From NCBI GenBank assembly GCA_944322635.1, contig CALUPL010000028.1, positions 1 to 43,666 of the forward strand: DNA of 43,666 bases. Reading direction: 5' to 3'. The notes beneath the pieces are model-generated. The model was not told where the DNA came from, made no database searches, and worked only from the letters and a program-made list of their open reading frames with translations. Position 1 is the first letter of the stretch. Every line of letters begins with the position of its first letter. Position numbers and translations under genes: made by a program. The DNA is from an uncultured Mailhella sp. GTDB taxonomy: Bacteria; Desulfobacterota; Desulfovibrionia; Desulfovibrionales; Desulfovibrionaceae. Positions 33,696-42,782 of the stretch are shown in pieces.

Positions 33696-35228
33696 GTGAG
33701 CGACTACCAGATTTTCATATACATAGCCATTGCCATCTATCTGCTTCTCATGCTCTACATCGGCCTTATCTGCGCAAAGCGCAACAGCAATGCCCATGAA
33801 TACTACCTGGGCGGCCGCAAAATGGGTCCCATAGTCACGGCCATGAGCGCAGAAGCCTCCGACATGTCCTCCTGGCTGCTCATGGGACTGCCGGGACTCG
33901 CCCTTTTCACCGGCATCGCCGAACCCGGCTGGACGGCCATAGGCCTTGCCCTCGGCACCTATCTCAACTGGCTCATCGTGGCAAAGCGTCTTCGCGTGTA
34001 CAGCGAAAAAATCCACGCCATCACCATTCCCGACTTCTTCGCCCGCCGCTTCCACGACACAAGCAGCCTGCTTGTGGGCATATCCGCCCTCATCATCGTC
34101 ATTTTCTTCATTCCCTACACCGCCGCCGGTTTCGCGTCCTGCGGCAAGCTCTTCTCCACGCTCTGCGGCCTCGATTACGTGACGGGCATGCTCATAGGCA
34201 CCGTGGTCATTGCAGGCTACACCATTCTCGGCGGTTTTCTTGCCGCATCCATGACCGACCTCGTGCAGTCCATCATCATGACTCTCGCGCTCTTCATCAT
34301 CGTGGCCTTCGGCATCCACATGGCCGGCGGCTGGGATGCCGTGAAGTCCGCCGCCAGTCTGGAGGGCTACATCAGCCTCACCCACGCCACCAATGTCGTG
34401 AGCCATGAAGTGTCGGAATACGGAACCCTCACCATTTTCTCCACTCTGGCATGGGGACTCGGCTATTTCGGCATGCCTCACATTCTGCTGCGATTCATGG
34501 CCATACGCGATGAAAACGAAATTGCCATTTCCCGCCGCATCGGTTCCACGTGGGTGGTCATAGCCATGGGCTGCGCCATCTTCATCGGCATCATAGGCTA
34601 CGCCATGATTCAGGCCGGAGCTCTGGCCCCCTATCAGACCGATTCCGACGCCGAAACCATCATCATCAAAATAAGCAGCCTGCTGAGCTCCTTCGGCGTT
34701 GTTCCCGCCTTCATGGCCGGTCTCGTTCTCGCCGGCATTCTGGCCAGCACCATGTCCACGGCTTCCGGCCAGCTGCTGGCCGCTGCCTCCAGCGTGTCGG
34801 AAAACCTGTTCAAGGGCGTGTTCCACATTCAGATGACCGACCGCTCCACCATGCTTTCCGCGCGCGGCACCGTGCTTCTTATTTCCATTGTGGGCACCAT
34901 CATCGCCTGCGATCCCGAAAGCTCCATCTTCCAGATCGTTTCCTTTGCCTGGGCGGGCTTCGGCGCGTCCTTCGGCCCTGTCATGCTCTTCGCCCTGTTC
35001 TGGCGGCGCTGCAACCGCTGGGGCGCGCTATCCGGCATGGCCGCCGGCGGCATCATGGTGTTCGTATGGAAATACCTAGTCAAGCCCATGGGCGGCGTGT
35101 GGGGCATCTACGAACTTCTGCCCGCCTTTCTCGTGGCCTGCGTGGTCATCGTGGCGGTGAGCCTGCTCACCGAAAAACCCGACGACAACATGCTCAAGGA
35201 CTTTGACGCCGTCAACAGCGCAAAGTAG
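33696..35228 (+). CDS. putP: Sodium/proline symporter
   Basis: This 510-residue sodium:solute symporter (SSS family) has about 13 hydrophobic helices and the signature YYLGGRKMGP, AMSAEASDMSSWLLMGLPG and GFGASFGPVMLFALFW. Its likely substrate is proline, as in PutP, with Na+ bound in helices 1 and 8. It starts with GTG at 33696; the ribosome site before it is weak (GAGAG twelve bases away). A leader region of 507 bases with hairpins precedes it. It is a single gene followed by a strong hairpin. Confidence 0.93.
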   Translation: MSDYQIFIYIAIAIYLLLMLYIGLICAKRNSNAHEYYLGGRKMGPIVTAMSAEASDMSSWLLMGLPGLALFTGIAEPGWTAIGLALGTYLNWLIVAKRLRVYSEKIHAITIPDFFARRFHDTSSLLVGISALIIVIFFIPYTAAGFASCGKLFSTLCGLDYVTGMLIGTVVIAGYTILGGFLAASMTDLVQSIIMTLALFIIVAFGIHMAGGWDAVKSAASLEGYISLTHATNVVSHEVSEYGTLTIFSTLAWGLGYFGMPHILLRFMAIRDENEIAISRRIGSTWVVIAMGCAIFIGIIGYAMIQAGALAPYQTDSDAETIIIKISSLLSSFGVVPAFMAGLVLAGILASTMSTASGQLLAAASSVSENLFKGVFHIQMTDRSTMLSARGTVLLISIVGTIIACDPESSIFQIVSFAWAGFGASFGPVMLFALFWRRCNRWGALSGMAAGGIMVFVWKYLVKPMGGVWGIYELLPAFLVACVVIVAVSLLTEKPDDNMLKDFDAVNSAK

Positions 35229-35335
35229 TCACGTATCGAACTCCGCCTGGCATCACCCGGTCTGCAGGCATTCCGGAACTTCTCCGAAATTTCCGCAGAC
35301 GCCGTTTTTTCCTTTTCCCCGACACACGGCACGAA

Positions 35336-35367
35336 AGAAGGCCGCCGGACTTTTCCGGCGGCCTTCT
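35336..35367 (+). terminator. Terminator hairpin after putP
   Basis: A perfect 14-bp GC-rich stem (35336-35349, 35354-35367) with a CTTT loop lies about 108 bases after the putP stop, in a convergent gap. It is followed by CTGCATCTG without a T-run, so it is strong in structure but weak in tail. Confidence 0.65.
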
Positions 35368-35565
35368 CTGCATCTGATTCATCCCGTGCAGGACCGCACG
35401 GCTTCCATTTTCCGGCTCCGCCCCGATCACAAACGCTCTTTCGCCAAGCTGTTCCCTCACAGAAACACGGCGCTGCGACTCTCTCATGATGCGCCGCCCT
35501 CAAACGAGCCGCACATGTTTCTCATGCCGCACTGCGCAGAATCACCGGACCCGCGCATACAGAAA

Positions 35566-35591
35566 GCCGACCTCCGGGGGAGGAGGTCGGC
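35566..35591 (-). terminator. Terminator of the PEP-synthase-like gene
   Basis: On the minus strand perfect 10-bp arms (35566-35575, 35582-35591) with a 6-base loop are followed by TTTCTG. It lies 117 bases after the stop at 35708. The region between (35592-35707) has another stem, CGGGCGGA/TCCGCCCG (35670-35677, 35689-35696), and nothing else. Confidence 0.7.
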
Positions 35592-35707
35592 CGTCTGAGA
35601 AGGCGGGAGAAACGCCGGACCCGCCTGAAGGCAGTTTCCGCCCTTCGGCGGCGCGCCTGCCCCGGCGCGCGGGCGGAACGCTGTACGCTCCGCCCGGACA
35701 GGAGAGA

Positions 35708-38700
35708 TTACTCAACTGCGAATTTTTCGCGCTGTATTCTCAAGGCTTCAGCCTGTTCTTCCCAGTTGGCAAAACCGGCCTGCTGCAGGGCATCGAACAC
35801 CGTAGCGTCCCAGTCCCAGGAGGCATAGGTCACGGGCTTGTGGAAGGTACGGCGGAACTCGGCAAGCTTATGACGGGCATCATGCTCGAAAGGCGTGCTG
35901 AAGCAGGCGGAAAGCTCCTTGTGCAGACGGCCCACCTCCTCATCGTACCAGGCCCGGATATCGGCCGGCTCCGTAAGCTTTGCAGCCTCGGCGTAACCGT
36001 GCTTTTCCAGCAGCACGCGCAGTTTTTCCGCGTGCTGACGACGGAGCCACTGTCCAAGGCCGGAACTCGGAATGTTCTCAGCTTCCACGGCGGCAAAGTC
36101 GGCCTTGGTACGCATGTAGGTGTCGGGCACCACGGAGGCGGACACAATGCCCGCAATAGCCACCATGCCGCGCAGAATGGCGCTGTTCGCCACGCCCTGA
36201 CCGCAGAATCCCACCTTTTTGCAGAACTTCTGGCCGGTGAATATGGTGGTCAGAATGGCCCATATGACCGCGGGATCTTCCTCGTCGTATATGTGCGTAA
36301 GTTCCGCATTGTCGCGGTCGGTGGCAAGCACCATCTGCGTCATGTCGTTGGAGCCGATGGAGAAGCCGTCGAACTCGCTGATGAACTGACGGGCCAGAAT
36401 GGCATTGGAAGGCAGTTCCGACATGAGCAGAATCTTGAGTCCGTCCTCACCGCTGCGCAGGCCGTGCACGTCGGCCAGGTAGGAACGCATGGAGCGGGCC
36501 TGCTCCAGCGTACGCACGAAGGGCAGCATGAGCATGAGGTTCGTACCGCCGTAAAGCGTACGGGCACGCTTGAAGGCTTCGATTTCCCAGTCGTGAATAT
36601 CGCGGGAAACGCCGCGGTAGCCGAGCATGGGGTTGTCTTCGTTGTGTTCGAACAGGCAGCCGCCGAGCAGGTTGCGGTATTCGTTGCTCTTGAAGTCCGT
36701 GGTGCGATATACGATGTCCTTGCCGTAGAAGGCCATGGCGAACAGGGCAAGATTGCGACCGAGCGTGCGTATGTAATGGTCCCGGCCGCTCACATGGCCG
36801 TTGCTCACGATGAGCTGTTCTATCTTTTCGGGAATGCTGCGGACTTCCTCAATTTCCTTGCCGAGACGGGTTCGTGCGGCCACGCTTCGGCGTATGGCGC
36901 CTATGCGCATGAGCACTTCCTGCACGAGAGGCTTCTTGGAGGCAGCAGATATGGCGGCCTTCACATCTTCCTCGGTCACGGTGGAACCGGGTTCGTCTGC
37001 GCCCATGACCACGCGGATGTGGGTGCGCAGATCATCGGAGGTCTGAAGGATTTCCTGGTTCATTTCCGCGCGCTGCATGTATTCTGCCATAAGAGCTTCG
37101 GCACGGGGCACACTGGAGGTATTGGCGTAAAGCGAAGCCATGTCCATGAGCTGCACCACATAGGGCTTGAGCTGTACTTCGGCAAAGGGCGCGAGAACCT
37201 GGCCCACGGCAATCTGCTCGGAAACGCGGCGGCTCACCTGATCTTCAAGTTCCGCAAGACGGCGTTCCACAAAGCCTTCCAGCGTGCCGTTGTCGTAGGC
37301 TTCCAGCGCTGCGGGATGGGCGCCTATGTTGCCCAGCATGAATTCCGCACGCAGAAGGCCCACTTCAAAGTCGGGCACATTGCGCAGGCGGGAAAGGAAC
37401 AGCGCCTGATTCACGTCGGCAAGCACGATGCCCACATGGGTGCGCGTAGCGGGCAGTTTGGAAATGTCCAGCTCGCCGCCTACTTCGCACAGGGGCAGAA
37501 GACCACGGTACACAAGGCCGCGCGTGCCGTCCACGGTAACGGGCATACCGTCCATGGCGCGCATGGCGAGCGGATTCTGCACGCCGATGACGGCCGCAAT
37601 GCCGAGTTCGCGGGAACTGATGGCCGCATGACTGGTATCGCCGCCCACGTTGGCGATGATGGCCGAAGCCACGCGCATACCGGGCACCATGTCGGGGTCG
37701 GTACGCTCGGCTGCCAGTATGTCTCCGGGATGAATGCGGTTCAGTTCCAGAGCGGAACGCAGAAAGCGCACCGTACCCTGACCAGCACCGCGTGACGCGC
37801 CGTTGCCGGAAAGCAGCACCTCGCCCTTGGAAGCGGCTTCGGGCAGAACTTCCTTGCGGCGCATGAAGATGGTGTGGGGATGCTCGTCGAGTTCGGCATT
37901 CCAGCGGGTCTCGGGACGGGCCTGCACGAACCAGAGACGCTGCTTGTCGTCGATGCAAAATTCGGTGTCCATGATGATGCCGCCATAGGCCTTGCTGATG
38001 GCGCGCACGCCCTGGGCGACTTCGATGGGCTGATTCTCGCCGAGCGCCCACTTATTCACCTCTTCCGCAGGCACGGGTTCTATGTGCGTGCCGTCGTCTC
38101 CTTCATTATACACCATGCGCACGGTTTTGCGGCCCATGAAACGCAGCACCACGTCGGTGCCGTCGTCCCGCTGGAACACATAGAACTTGTCGGGGGTCAC
38201 CATGCCGCCCACGATGGACTCGCCGAGACCGTAGCTCGAATCAATGCTCACAAGGTCGTTGCGGGTGGTGCCGCGGCAACCCGTGGCGGTATCGGCGGAA
38301 AACGCGGTGCCCGCCACTACGGGACGAATCATGCGCATGATGCACACGGAAAGCGCGGTGTTCTCAATGGCCCATTCCTTGCGTGCATTTTCCGCAATGG
38401 AAGGATCGCCTTCCTTATCGGCATGGGCCACGGCATCGAGAATGGCCTCACGGCGGTAGGTCATGGAGCGCAGATTGTAGGCGGAGGCGCAGTCCCGGAG
38501 ATAGGCTTCGGCTACGGCGTCCTCACCGGTGATATTAAGGAAGGTGTCCTGCAAACCCGCGAAGGCCTTCTTCCGGGAATCCTCACCTGCGGCAGAAGAA
38601 CGCACGGCCACGGGGAATTCCCCTTCGCCGGCCTCATCGCACATGTCCCTGTAGGCACGACGGACGGCCTCATCCACCTCGGCAGGCAGGGTTATGGACA

Positions 38701-39166
38701 AAATGGCGGCCTGCACCAGCATGGAACGGCGGCGGAGCTGATCGATGTTCTCCTGAGATTCGGCAAAGCCGTGCACTACCTGGTTGATGAAGTCGCGCAG
38801 GCAGGTGCTCGCGCTCTTTCCGACACTGCGCTCACGAATCTCGGCTGCGGCACGGCGCACGAAGTTGCCGAAGAAGCCATGATCGGAAGCCACGGCAGGA
38901 GAAGCCCAGTCCACGTCGGCCATGGCCTTGTCCACCACGTCGTACACCAGAGAAGCGTTTACGCGGCTCTCATCGAGAACGACATGAAAGGCCGTGGCGG
39001 GAATGGCGCGGAACTGCGGCGTACGTATGCCTTCCACGCGGCTGATGAGCGCGGTGTTGTAGTTCTTGCCGCCCACCAGCATTTCCGCGGATTCGCCCAT
39101 ACGGACGATATCCGCACCGGTCATAATAAAACGGGAACCTGTTTCGTTCATGGTATCCATGCTCAT
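35708..39166 (-). CDS. Extended PEP synthase / pyruvate phosphate dikinase-like enzyme
   Basis: This 1152-residue protein has the three-domain order of PEP-utilising enzymes. An N-terminal ATP-grasp-like nucleotide domain comes first (VGGKNYNTALISR at 31-43, RSSAAGEDS at 189-197). The swivelling phospho-histidine domain has GGDTSHAAISSREL with His513. The C-terminal PEP/pyruvate barrel has GSNDMTQMVLATDRD and catalytic Cys988 in GFCGQGVAN. Typical PpsA is about 790 residues; extra sequence is mostly helical between the His and barrel domains (about 590-800) and at the C-terminus. Regeneration of PEP from pyruvate and ATP for gluconeogenesis is likely. It starts 67 bases after gap on the same strand. 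Confidence 0.88.
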   Translation of the reverse strand: MSMDTMNETGSRFIMTGADIVRMGESAEMLVGGKNYNTALISRVEGIRTPQFRAIPATAFHVVLDESRVNASLVYDVVDKAMADVDWASPAVASDHGFFGNFVRRAAAEIRERSVGKSASTCLRDFINQVVHGFAESQENIDQLRRRSMLVQAAILSITLPAEVDEAVRRAYRDMCDEAGEGEFPVAVRSSAAGEDSRKKAFAGLQDTFLNITGEDAVAEAYLRDCASAYNLRSMTYRREAILDAVAHADKEGDPSIAENARKEWAIENTALSVCIMRMIRPVVAGTAFSADTATGCRGTTRNDLVSIDSSYGLGESIVGGMVTPDKFYVFQRDDGTDVVLRFMGRKTVRMVYNEGDDGTHIEPVPAEEVNKWALGENQPIEVAQGVRAISKAYGGIIMDTEFCIDDKQRLWFVQARPETRWNAELDEHPHTIFMRRKEVLPEAASKGEVLLSGNGASRGAGQGTVRFLRSALELNRIHPGDILAAERTDPDMVPGMRVASAIIANVGGDTSHAAISSRELGIAAVIGVQNPLAMRAMDGMPVTVDGTRGLVYRGLLPLCEVGGELDISKLPATRTHVGIVLADVNQALFLSRLRNVPDFEVGLLRAEFMLGNIGAHPAALEAYDNGTLEGFVERRLAELEDQVSRRVSEQIAVGQVLAPFAEVQLKPYVVQLMDMASLYANTSSVPRAEALMAEYMQRAEMNQEILQTSDDLRTHIRVVMGADEPGSTVTEEDVKAAISAASKKPLVQEVLMRIGAIRRSVAARTRLGKEIEEVRSIPEKIEQLIVSNGHVSGRDHYIRTLGRNLALFAMAFYGKDIVYRTTDFKSNEYRNLLGGCLFEHNEDNPMLGYRGVSRDIHDWEIEAFKRARTLYGGTNLMLMLPFVRTLEQARSMRSYLADVHGLRSGEDGLKILLMSELPSNAILARQFISEFDGFSIGSNDMTQMVLATDRDNAELTHIYDEEDPAVIWAILTTIFTGQKFCKKVGFCGQGVANSAILRGMVAIAGIVSASVVPDTYMRTKADFAAVEAENIPSSGLGQWLRRQHAEKLRVLLEKHGYAEAAKLTEPADIRAWYDEEVGRLHKELSACFSTPFEHDARHKLAEFRRTFHKPVTYASWDWDATVFDALQQAGFANWEEQAEALRIQREKFAVE

Positions 39167-39232
39167 AAAGGCCTCTTAATCATGTTTTTGGGGAAAAGCG
39201 CCCCGCATCCGTTCAAAGAATCTTCCCGGCCG

Positions 39233-40240
39233 CTACGCTTCCAGATGGGAAGCCACAAGGCGGATCAGACGGCCGAGCTGATGAGTGAAGCCGGATTCGT
39301 TGTCATACCAGACCACGATCTTGAGCATGGTCTTGTTCATAACGGTGGTGAAGGAGGCGTCGATGGTACCGCCGTGCGTGTCGCCCACATAGTCTATGGA
39401 GACCAGCGGTTCATCGCAGTAACCGAGGGCCTCATACAGCCAGGTTTCGGAGGCATACTTGAGGGCGGCATTGACTTCCTGTGCGGTGACTTCCGTTTTG
39501 AGTTCACAGGTGAAGTCCACCAGGGAAACATCGGGCGTGGGCACGCGCAGTGCGCCGCCGTTGAGAAGGCCCTTGAGTTCGGGAATGACAAGTCCCACGG
39601 CCGCAGCGGCGCCCGTGGTGGTGGGAATGATGGAAAGTCCCGCCGCACGGCCGCGACGCAGATCCTTCTGCGTGCCGTCCAGAAGGCGCTGACTCATGGT
39701 GTAGGAATGTATGGTGGTCATGAGGCCGTGCAGAATGCCGAACTCATTGTGCAGCACCTTGACGGCGGGAGCAAGACAGTTGGTGGTGCAGGAGGCGGCG
39801 GAAATGACATCGTGTTTTGCCGGATCGTAGATGTCCTGATTCACGCCCATGACTATGGTGGCGTCGGCATCGTTGCAGGGGGCGGAAATGATGACCTTCT
39901 TCGCGCCGCAGTTCATGTGAAGGGCCAGAAGATCGCGCTTTCTCAGCGTGCCGGAGGTATCCACCACGATATCCACGCCGTAATCGCCCCACTTCCATTC
40001 GCCCTTGTCGCAGCGGGTAATGGCTATCTCACGGCCGTCCAGACGAATGCCGTTTTCCGTGGATTCCACCTTTCCGGGGAAGCGACCGTGCACGGAATCG
40101 TACTTGAGCAGATACGCCATTTCCTCGTTGCTTGCTCGGTGTCCGTTGATGACGGTCACTTCACACTGAGGGAAAAGGTGCATGACACGAAGCAGATATC
40201 TGCCGATGCGCCCAAAACCGTTGATACCGATTCTGATCAT
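39233..40240 (-). CDS. gap: Glyceraldehyde-3-phosphate dehydrogenase, type I
   Basis: The 335-residue enzyme interconverts glyceraldehyde-3-phosphate and 1,3-bisphosphoglycerate. The nucleotide motif INGFGRIGR, catalytic Cys in ASCTTNC, the His in TTIHSYT, and TTTGAAAA are present. The cofactor strand ends INGHRAS. Where NAD-specific enzymes have Asp (IND), this has Gly33 followed by His-Arg, which would favour NADP or dual use; this is inferred. The ATG at 40240 matches the family start and has AGGA nearby; the longer frame to 40555 lacks family sequence. It pairs with the PEP-synthase-like gene in a gluconeogenic or glycolytic unit. Confidence 0.95.
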   Translation of the reverse strand: MIRIGINGFGRIGRYLLRVMHLFPQCEVTVINGHRASNEEMAYLLKYDSVHGRFPGKVESTENGIRLDGREIAITRCDKGEWKWGDYGVDIVVDTSGTLRKRDLLALHMNCGAKKVIISAPCNDADATIVMGVNQDIYDPAKHDVISAASCTTNCLAPAVKVLHNEFGILHGLMTTIHSYTMSQRLLDGTQKDLRRGRAAGLSIIPTTTGAAAAVGLVIPELKGLLNGGALRVPTPDVSLVDFTCELKTEVTAQEVNAALKYASETWLYEALGYCDEPLVSIDYVGDTHGGTIDASFTTVMNKTMLKIVVWYDNESGFTHQLGRLIRLVASHLEA

Positions 40241-40415
40241 GTAGGGAATCCTTTTTTTGACGACCATGAGACTGCCTGCGCCTCCCCCGACGTTCAGGAA
40301 GAGCTTGCGCGGCGCCTTCTGATGGAGGAACATTACAGCAGACCCGTGACCGCAGCGCGGCAGAATCATGGCAGTTGCGTGACAGTACGCGCAAAAGGAA
40401 ACGCTTAAAAACTGA

Positions 40416-40451
40416 ATCGACCCGGGACGGAAAGGAAAATCCCGGGTCGAT
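40416..40451 (-). terminator. Terminator-like hairpin upstream of gap
   Basis: Perfect 12-bp arms (40416-40427, 40440-40451) with a 12-base loop. On the minus strand TCAG and then TTTTT follow the stem. It is 176 bases before the gap start, with no minus-strand gene upstream, so it might be a leader attenuator or stop antisense transcripts. Confidence 0.55.
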
Positions 40452-40600
40452 CCTGTCCGGCCTCCTGCGGGTATGGAGCCGGTGTCGCCGTCATGCCCGT
40501 TGCCACAGGGGGCACGACGGCCATTCTGTTCTCTGAGGTTTGGCTGTTCCCTCATGAGAAGGCAGCGTAATAACTCACAGTGTCTGCCTGAGGGCAGTTA

Positions 40601-40637
40601 TGTGTCAATTGTGTGACAGTCTTCTCTTTTTTATAAA
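40601..40637 (+). promoter_or_regulatory. Pho-box-like promoter of the response regulator operon
   Basis: TGTGTCA (40601-40607) and TGTGACA (40612-40618) repeat with an 11-bp period, as in PhoB-binding sites. A TATAAA -10 element (40632-40637) begins about 10 bp after the second repeat, and the -35 position is occupied by the box. This suggests autoregulation by the regulator encoded downstream. A third TGTGACA is at 40681-40687, just before the start codon. Confidence 0.6.
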
Positions 40638-40698
40638 AATATGGCATTCTGCCGAAAGTTGCAGGCTCTGAAGTTTCATTTGTGACATTGAGGATATC

Positions 40699-41382
40699 AT
40701 GAGCGAAAGCCTCATTCTTGTTGTGGATGACGAGCAGGACATCCGCGATCTGCTGGTCTTCAATCTGAAGCGGGAAGGTTACGCCACTCTGGAAGCGGCG
40801 GACGGCTGCACCGCGCTGGAGATGGCCCGCAGCCGCAAGCCTGCGCTCATTCTTCTGGACGTCATGCTCCCGCGCATGGACGGACTTGCCGTGTGCCGGG
40901 AACTCGGCAAGGACAGAAGCACGGAACACATTCCCATCATCATGCTCACAGCCCGCGGAGACGACGTGGACCGCATCGTCGGCTTTGAGCTCGGCGCCGA
41001 CGACTACGTGGTCAAGCCTTTCAACACGCGAGAACTTCTTCTGCGCATCAAGGCCATGCTGCGCCGCCGCGCCATACAGGAAGACGACGATCCTCTGCTC
41101 CGCTGTCACGGCGTATGCCTCGATCCGCAGGCCCACAAGGTCACCGTGAACGACAAGCCGGTGGAACTCACGGCCATTCAGTTCTGTCTTCTGCAGGACC
41201 TCATGAAAAATCCGGGCTGCGTGCGCTCCCGCGAAGAGCTGCTCAGCTCCGTATGGGACTATCAGTTCGACGGCTACGACAGAACCGTGGACACCCACAT
41301 AAAACGCCTGCGCGCCCGCCTCGGCGAAGCGGCCGACATCATAGAAACCGTGCGCGGCATAGGTTATCGCTGCAAGGGATAG
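40699..41382 (+). CDS. PhoB-like OmpR-family response regulator
   Basis: The 227-residue protein has a receiver with acidic pocket DDE (10-12), phospho-acceptor Asp54 in LLDVMLPRMDG, the TAR switch and Lys in VVKPF. The C-terminal winged helix has the recognition part YDRTVDTHIKRLRARL and ends TVRGIGYRC. The sequence is most like PhoB. A Pho-box-like pair of repeats lies in its promoter. It is the first gene of a pair with a sensor kinase three bases downstream. Phosphate starvation control is a reasonable guess; no pst genes are in the window. Confidence 0.93.
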   Translation: MSESLILVVDDEQDIRDLLVFNLKREGYATLEAADGCTALEMARSRKPALILLDVMLPRMDGLAVCRELGKDRSTEHIPIIMLTARGDDVDRIVGFELGADDYVVKPFNTRELLLRIKAMLRRRAIQEDDDPLLRCHGVCLDPQAHKVTVNDKPVELTAIQFCLLQDLMKNPGCVRSREELLSSVWDYQFDGYDRTVDTHIKRLRARLGEAADIIETVRGIGYRCKG

Positions 41383-41385
41383 CGC

Positions 41386-42531
41386 ATGAAAGCCCCCTCC
41401 ATCATTGCCAACAGAGAATCCTGCTTCACCGATCTTACGGCAGCTCCCGCCGATAACGATTCCAAGGGGGCCGGACAGGCGCAAGCACCGCATCAGGCCT
41501 CATTCGACAGCATTCTCGACAGTCTCGACGAAGGCGTGCTCATTCTGGACAAGCAGGGCGTGGTGCTCAAGGCAAATCCTTCCTTCTGCAGCCTTTTTAC
41601 GACGAGCGCCGTAGGCATGCCGGCCTCGGCCGTGGTGCCCGGCTCCACATTCAGAGAAATGCTCGACGCCTTTCTGCACGACTTTCTTCCCGACCCCCAC
41701 TCTTCACCCGCATTCCGCATCACGCTCGACAAGGACATCATTCTGAGCGTGCGCATCACGCCGCTCAAGCATCACGACAGTCTGTTCATCAGCGAATCCG
41801 CGCCCTATGCCGTGGTCGTGTTCCACAACATAAGCGATCTCGTACGCATGAGCAGAAGGCGACGCGAATTCATGGGCGAAGTGGCGCACGAACTGCGCAC
41901 GCCGCTCACCACCATCATAGGCTTCGCCGAAACCATACTCGATCTTCCCCCCCACCACACGGAAGATCGACAGAAATTTACAAGCACCATACTGCGCAAC
42001 GCCAGACACATGGCACTGCTCGTGGAAGACATGCTCAGGCTCTCCAAGCTGGAAAGCGGCGCCGTGCCTCTTCAGCTCACCTGCGTGCGCGCGGCCTTCG
42101 TTCTGGAAGACGCCCTCGACTCCTGTTCTCCGCATCTTGAAGCCAAGAACCTGACCGTGGACATCCACATGGACAGAGGCATGAACATCCGGGCCGATGC
42201 CCACTACATCACGCAGGTCTTCCGCAATCTTCTGGAAAATGCCTGCCGCTATGCTCCCAAAGGCAGCACCATCACCGTTACCGGCGAACCCTCTCCCTTT
42301 GAATCCATGGCCGTATTCACCGTATCCGACCAGGGACCGGGCATTCCGGCAGCGGACTGCGAACGCATTTTCGAACGCTTCTACCGCGTGGAAAAGGAAC
42401 GAGTCTCCCCCTCGTCCACAGGCCTCGGACTCGCCATATGCAAGCACATAGTGGAACGGCACGGAGGCATGATACGTGCGGAAAAGGGGCCAGGCGGAAT
42501 GTTCCTCTTCACCGTTCCTCTCGCACAGTAG
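41386..42531 (+). CDS. PAS-containing histidine kinase without membrane helices
   Basis: The 381-residue kinase has a PAS-like domain at about 40-150 (ILDSLDEGVLILDKQGVVLKAN trimmed at its centre), then a dimerisation domain with His168 in EVAHELRTPLTT, and an HATPase domain (N box NLLENACRYAPKG, G1 SDQGPGIP, G2 SSTGLGLA). PhoR of E. coli has two N-terminal membrane segments; none is seen here, so the sensor is probably cytoplasmic or attached by a partner. It follows the PhoB-like regulator by three bases, which is its likely target. The ligand of the PAS domain is unknown. Confidence 0.9.
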   Translation: MKAPSIIANRESCFTDLTAAPADNDSKGAGQAQAPHQASFDSILDSLDEGVLILDKQGVVLKANPSFCSLFTTSAVGMPASAVVPGSTFREMLDAFLHDFLPDPHSSPAFRITLDKDIILSVRITPLKHHDSLFISESAPYAVVVFHNISDLVRMSRRRREFMGEVAHELRTPLTTIIGFAETILDLPPHHTEDRQKFTSTILRNARHMALLVEDMLRLSKLESGAVPLQLTCVRAAFVLEDALDSCSPHLEAKNLTVDIHMDRGMNIRADAHYITQVFRNLLENACRYAPKGSTITVTGEPSPFESMAVFTVSDQGPGIPAADCERIFERFYRVEKERVSPSSTGLGLAICKHIVERHGGMIRAEKGPGGMFLFTVPLAQ

Positions 42532-42570
42532 GCGGAGACAGGCTTCCCGCGGGAAATGCCGCCCTCGGTG

Positions 42571-42599
42571 TTGACATCCCCCATGAAAACCAATACAAA
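42571..42599 (+). promoter_or_regulatory. Sigma-70 promoter of the tRNA gene
   Basis: A perfect TTGACA (42571-42576) and TACAAA (42594-42599) are 17 bp apart. The predicted start is near 42606, seven bases before the tRNA. Confidence 0.85.
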
Positions 42600-42612
42600 G
42601 GATGTCCGAAGC

Positions 42613-42688
<76 letters not shown>

Positions 42689-42697
42689 GTGAAATCA

Positions 42698-42730
42698 AGC
42701 CCTTACGGTAACAACCGTGAGGGCTTTTTT
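42698..42730 (+). terminator. Terminator of the tRNA transcript
   Basis: A 12-bp stem (42698-42709, 42714-42725) with one G-U pair and an AACA loop runs into TTTTTT (42725-42730). It is a classic intrinsic terminator ten bases after the tRNA. Confidence 0.93.
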
Positions 42731-42745
42731 CGTGTTCTATAAATT

Positions 42746-42765
42746 TCTCCCTAACGTCTCCCTAA
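42746..42765 (+). repeat. Tandem 9-bp direct repeat next to the integrase remnant
   Basis: TCTCCCTAA occurs at 42746-42754 and 42757-42765, an 11-bp period. It lies between the tRNA and the integrase start, where tyrosine recombinases often have arm-type sites. That role is inference. Confidence 0.55.
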
Positions 42766-42782
42766 TTTTCCGAGGACATGGA

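Noticed and set aside
37874..40408. Long plus-strand frame (844 codons) across the gap and PEP-synthase-like genes.
   Set aside because: It spans two well-supported minus-strand genes and is a by-product of their GC-rich third codon positions.
42717..42782. An earlier ATG at 42717 as start of the integrase remnant.
   Set aside because: It lies within the tRNA terminator, has no ribosome site, and adds hydrophobic sequence not typical of integrases; GTG at 42783 has GAGGA upstream.
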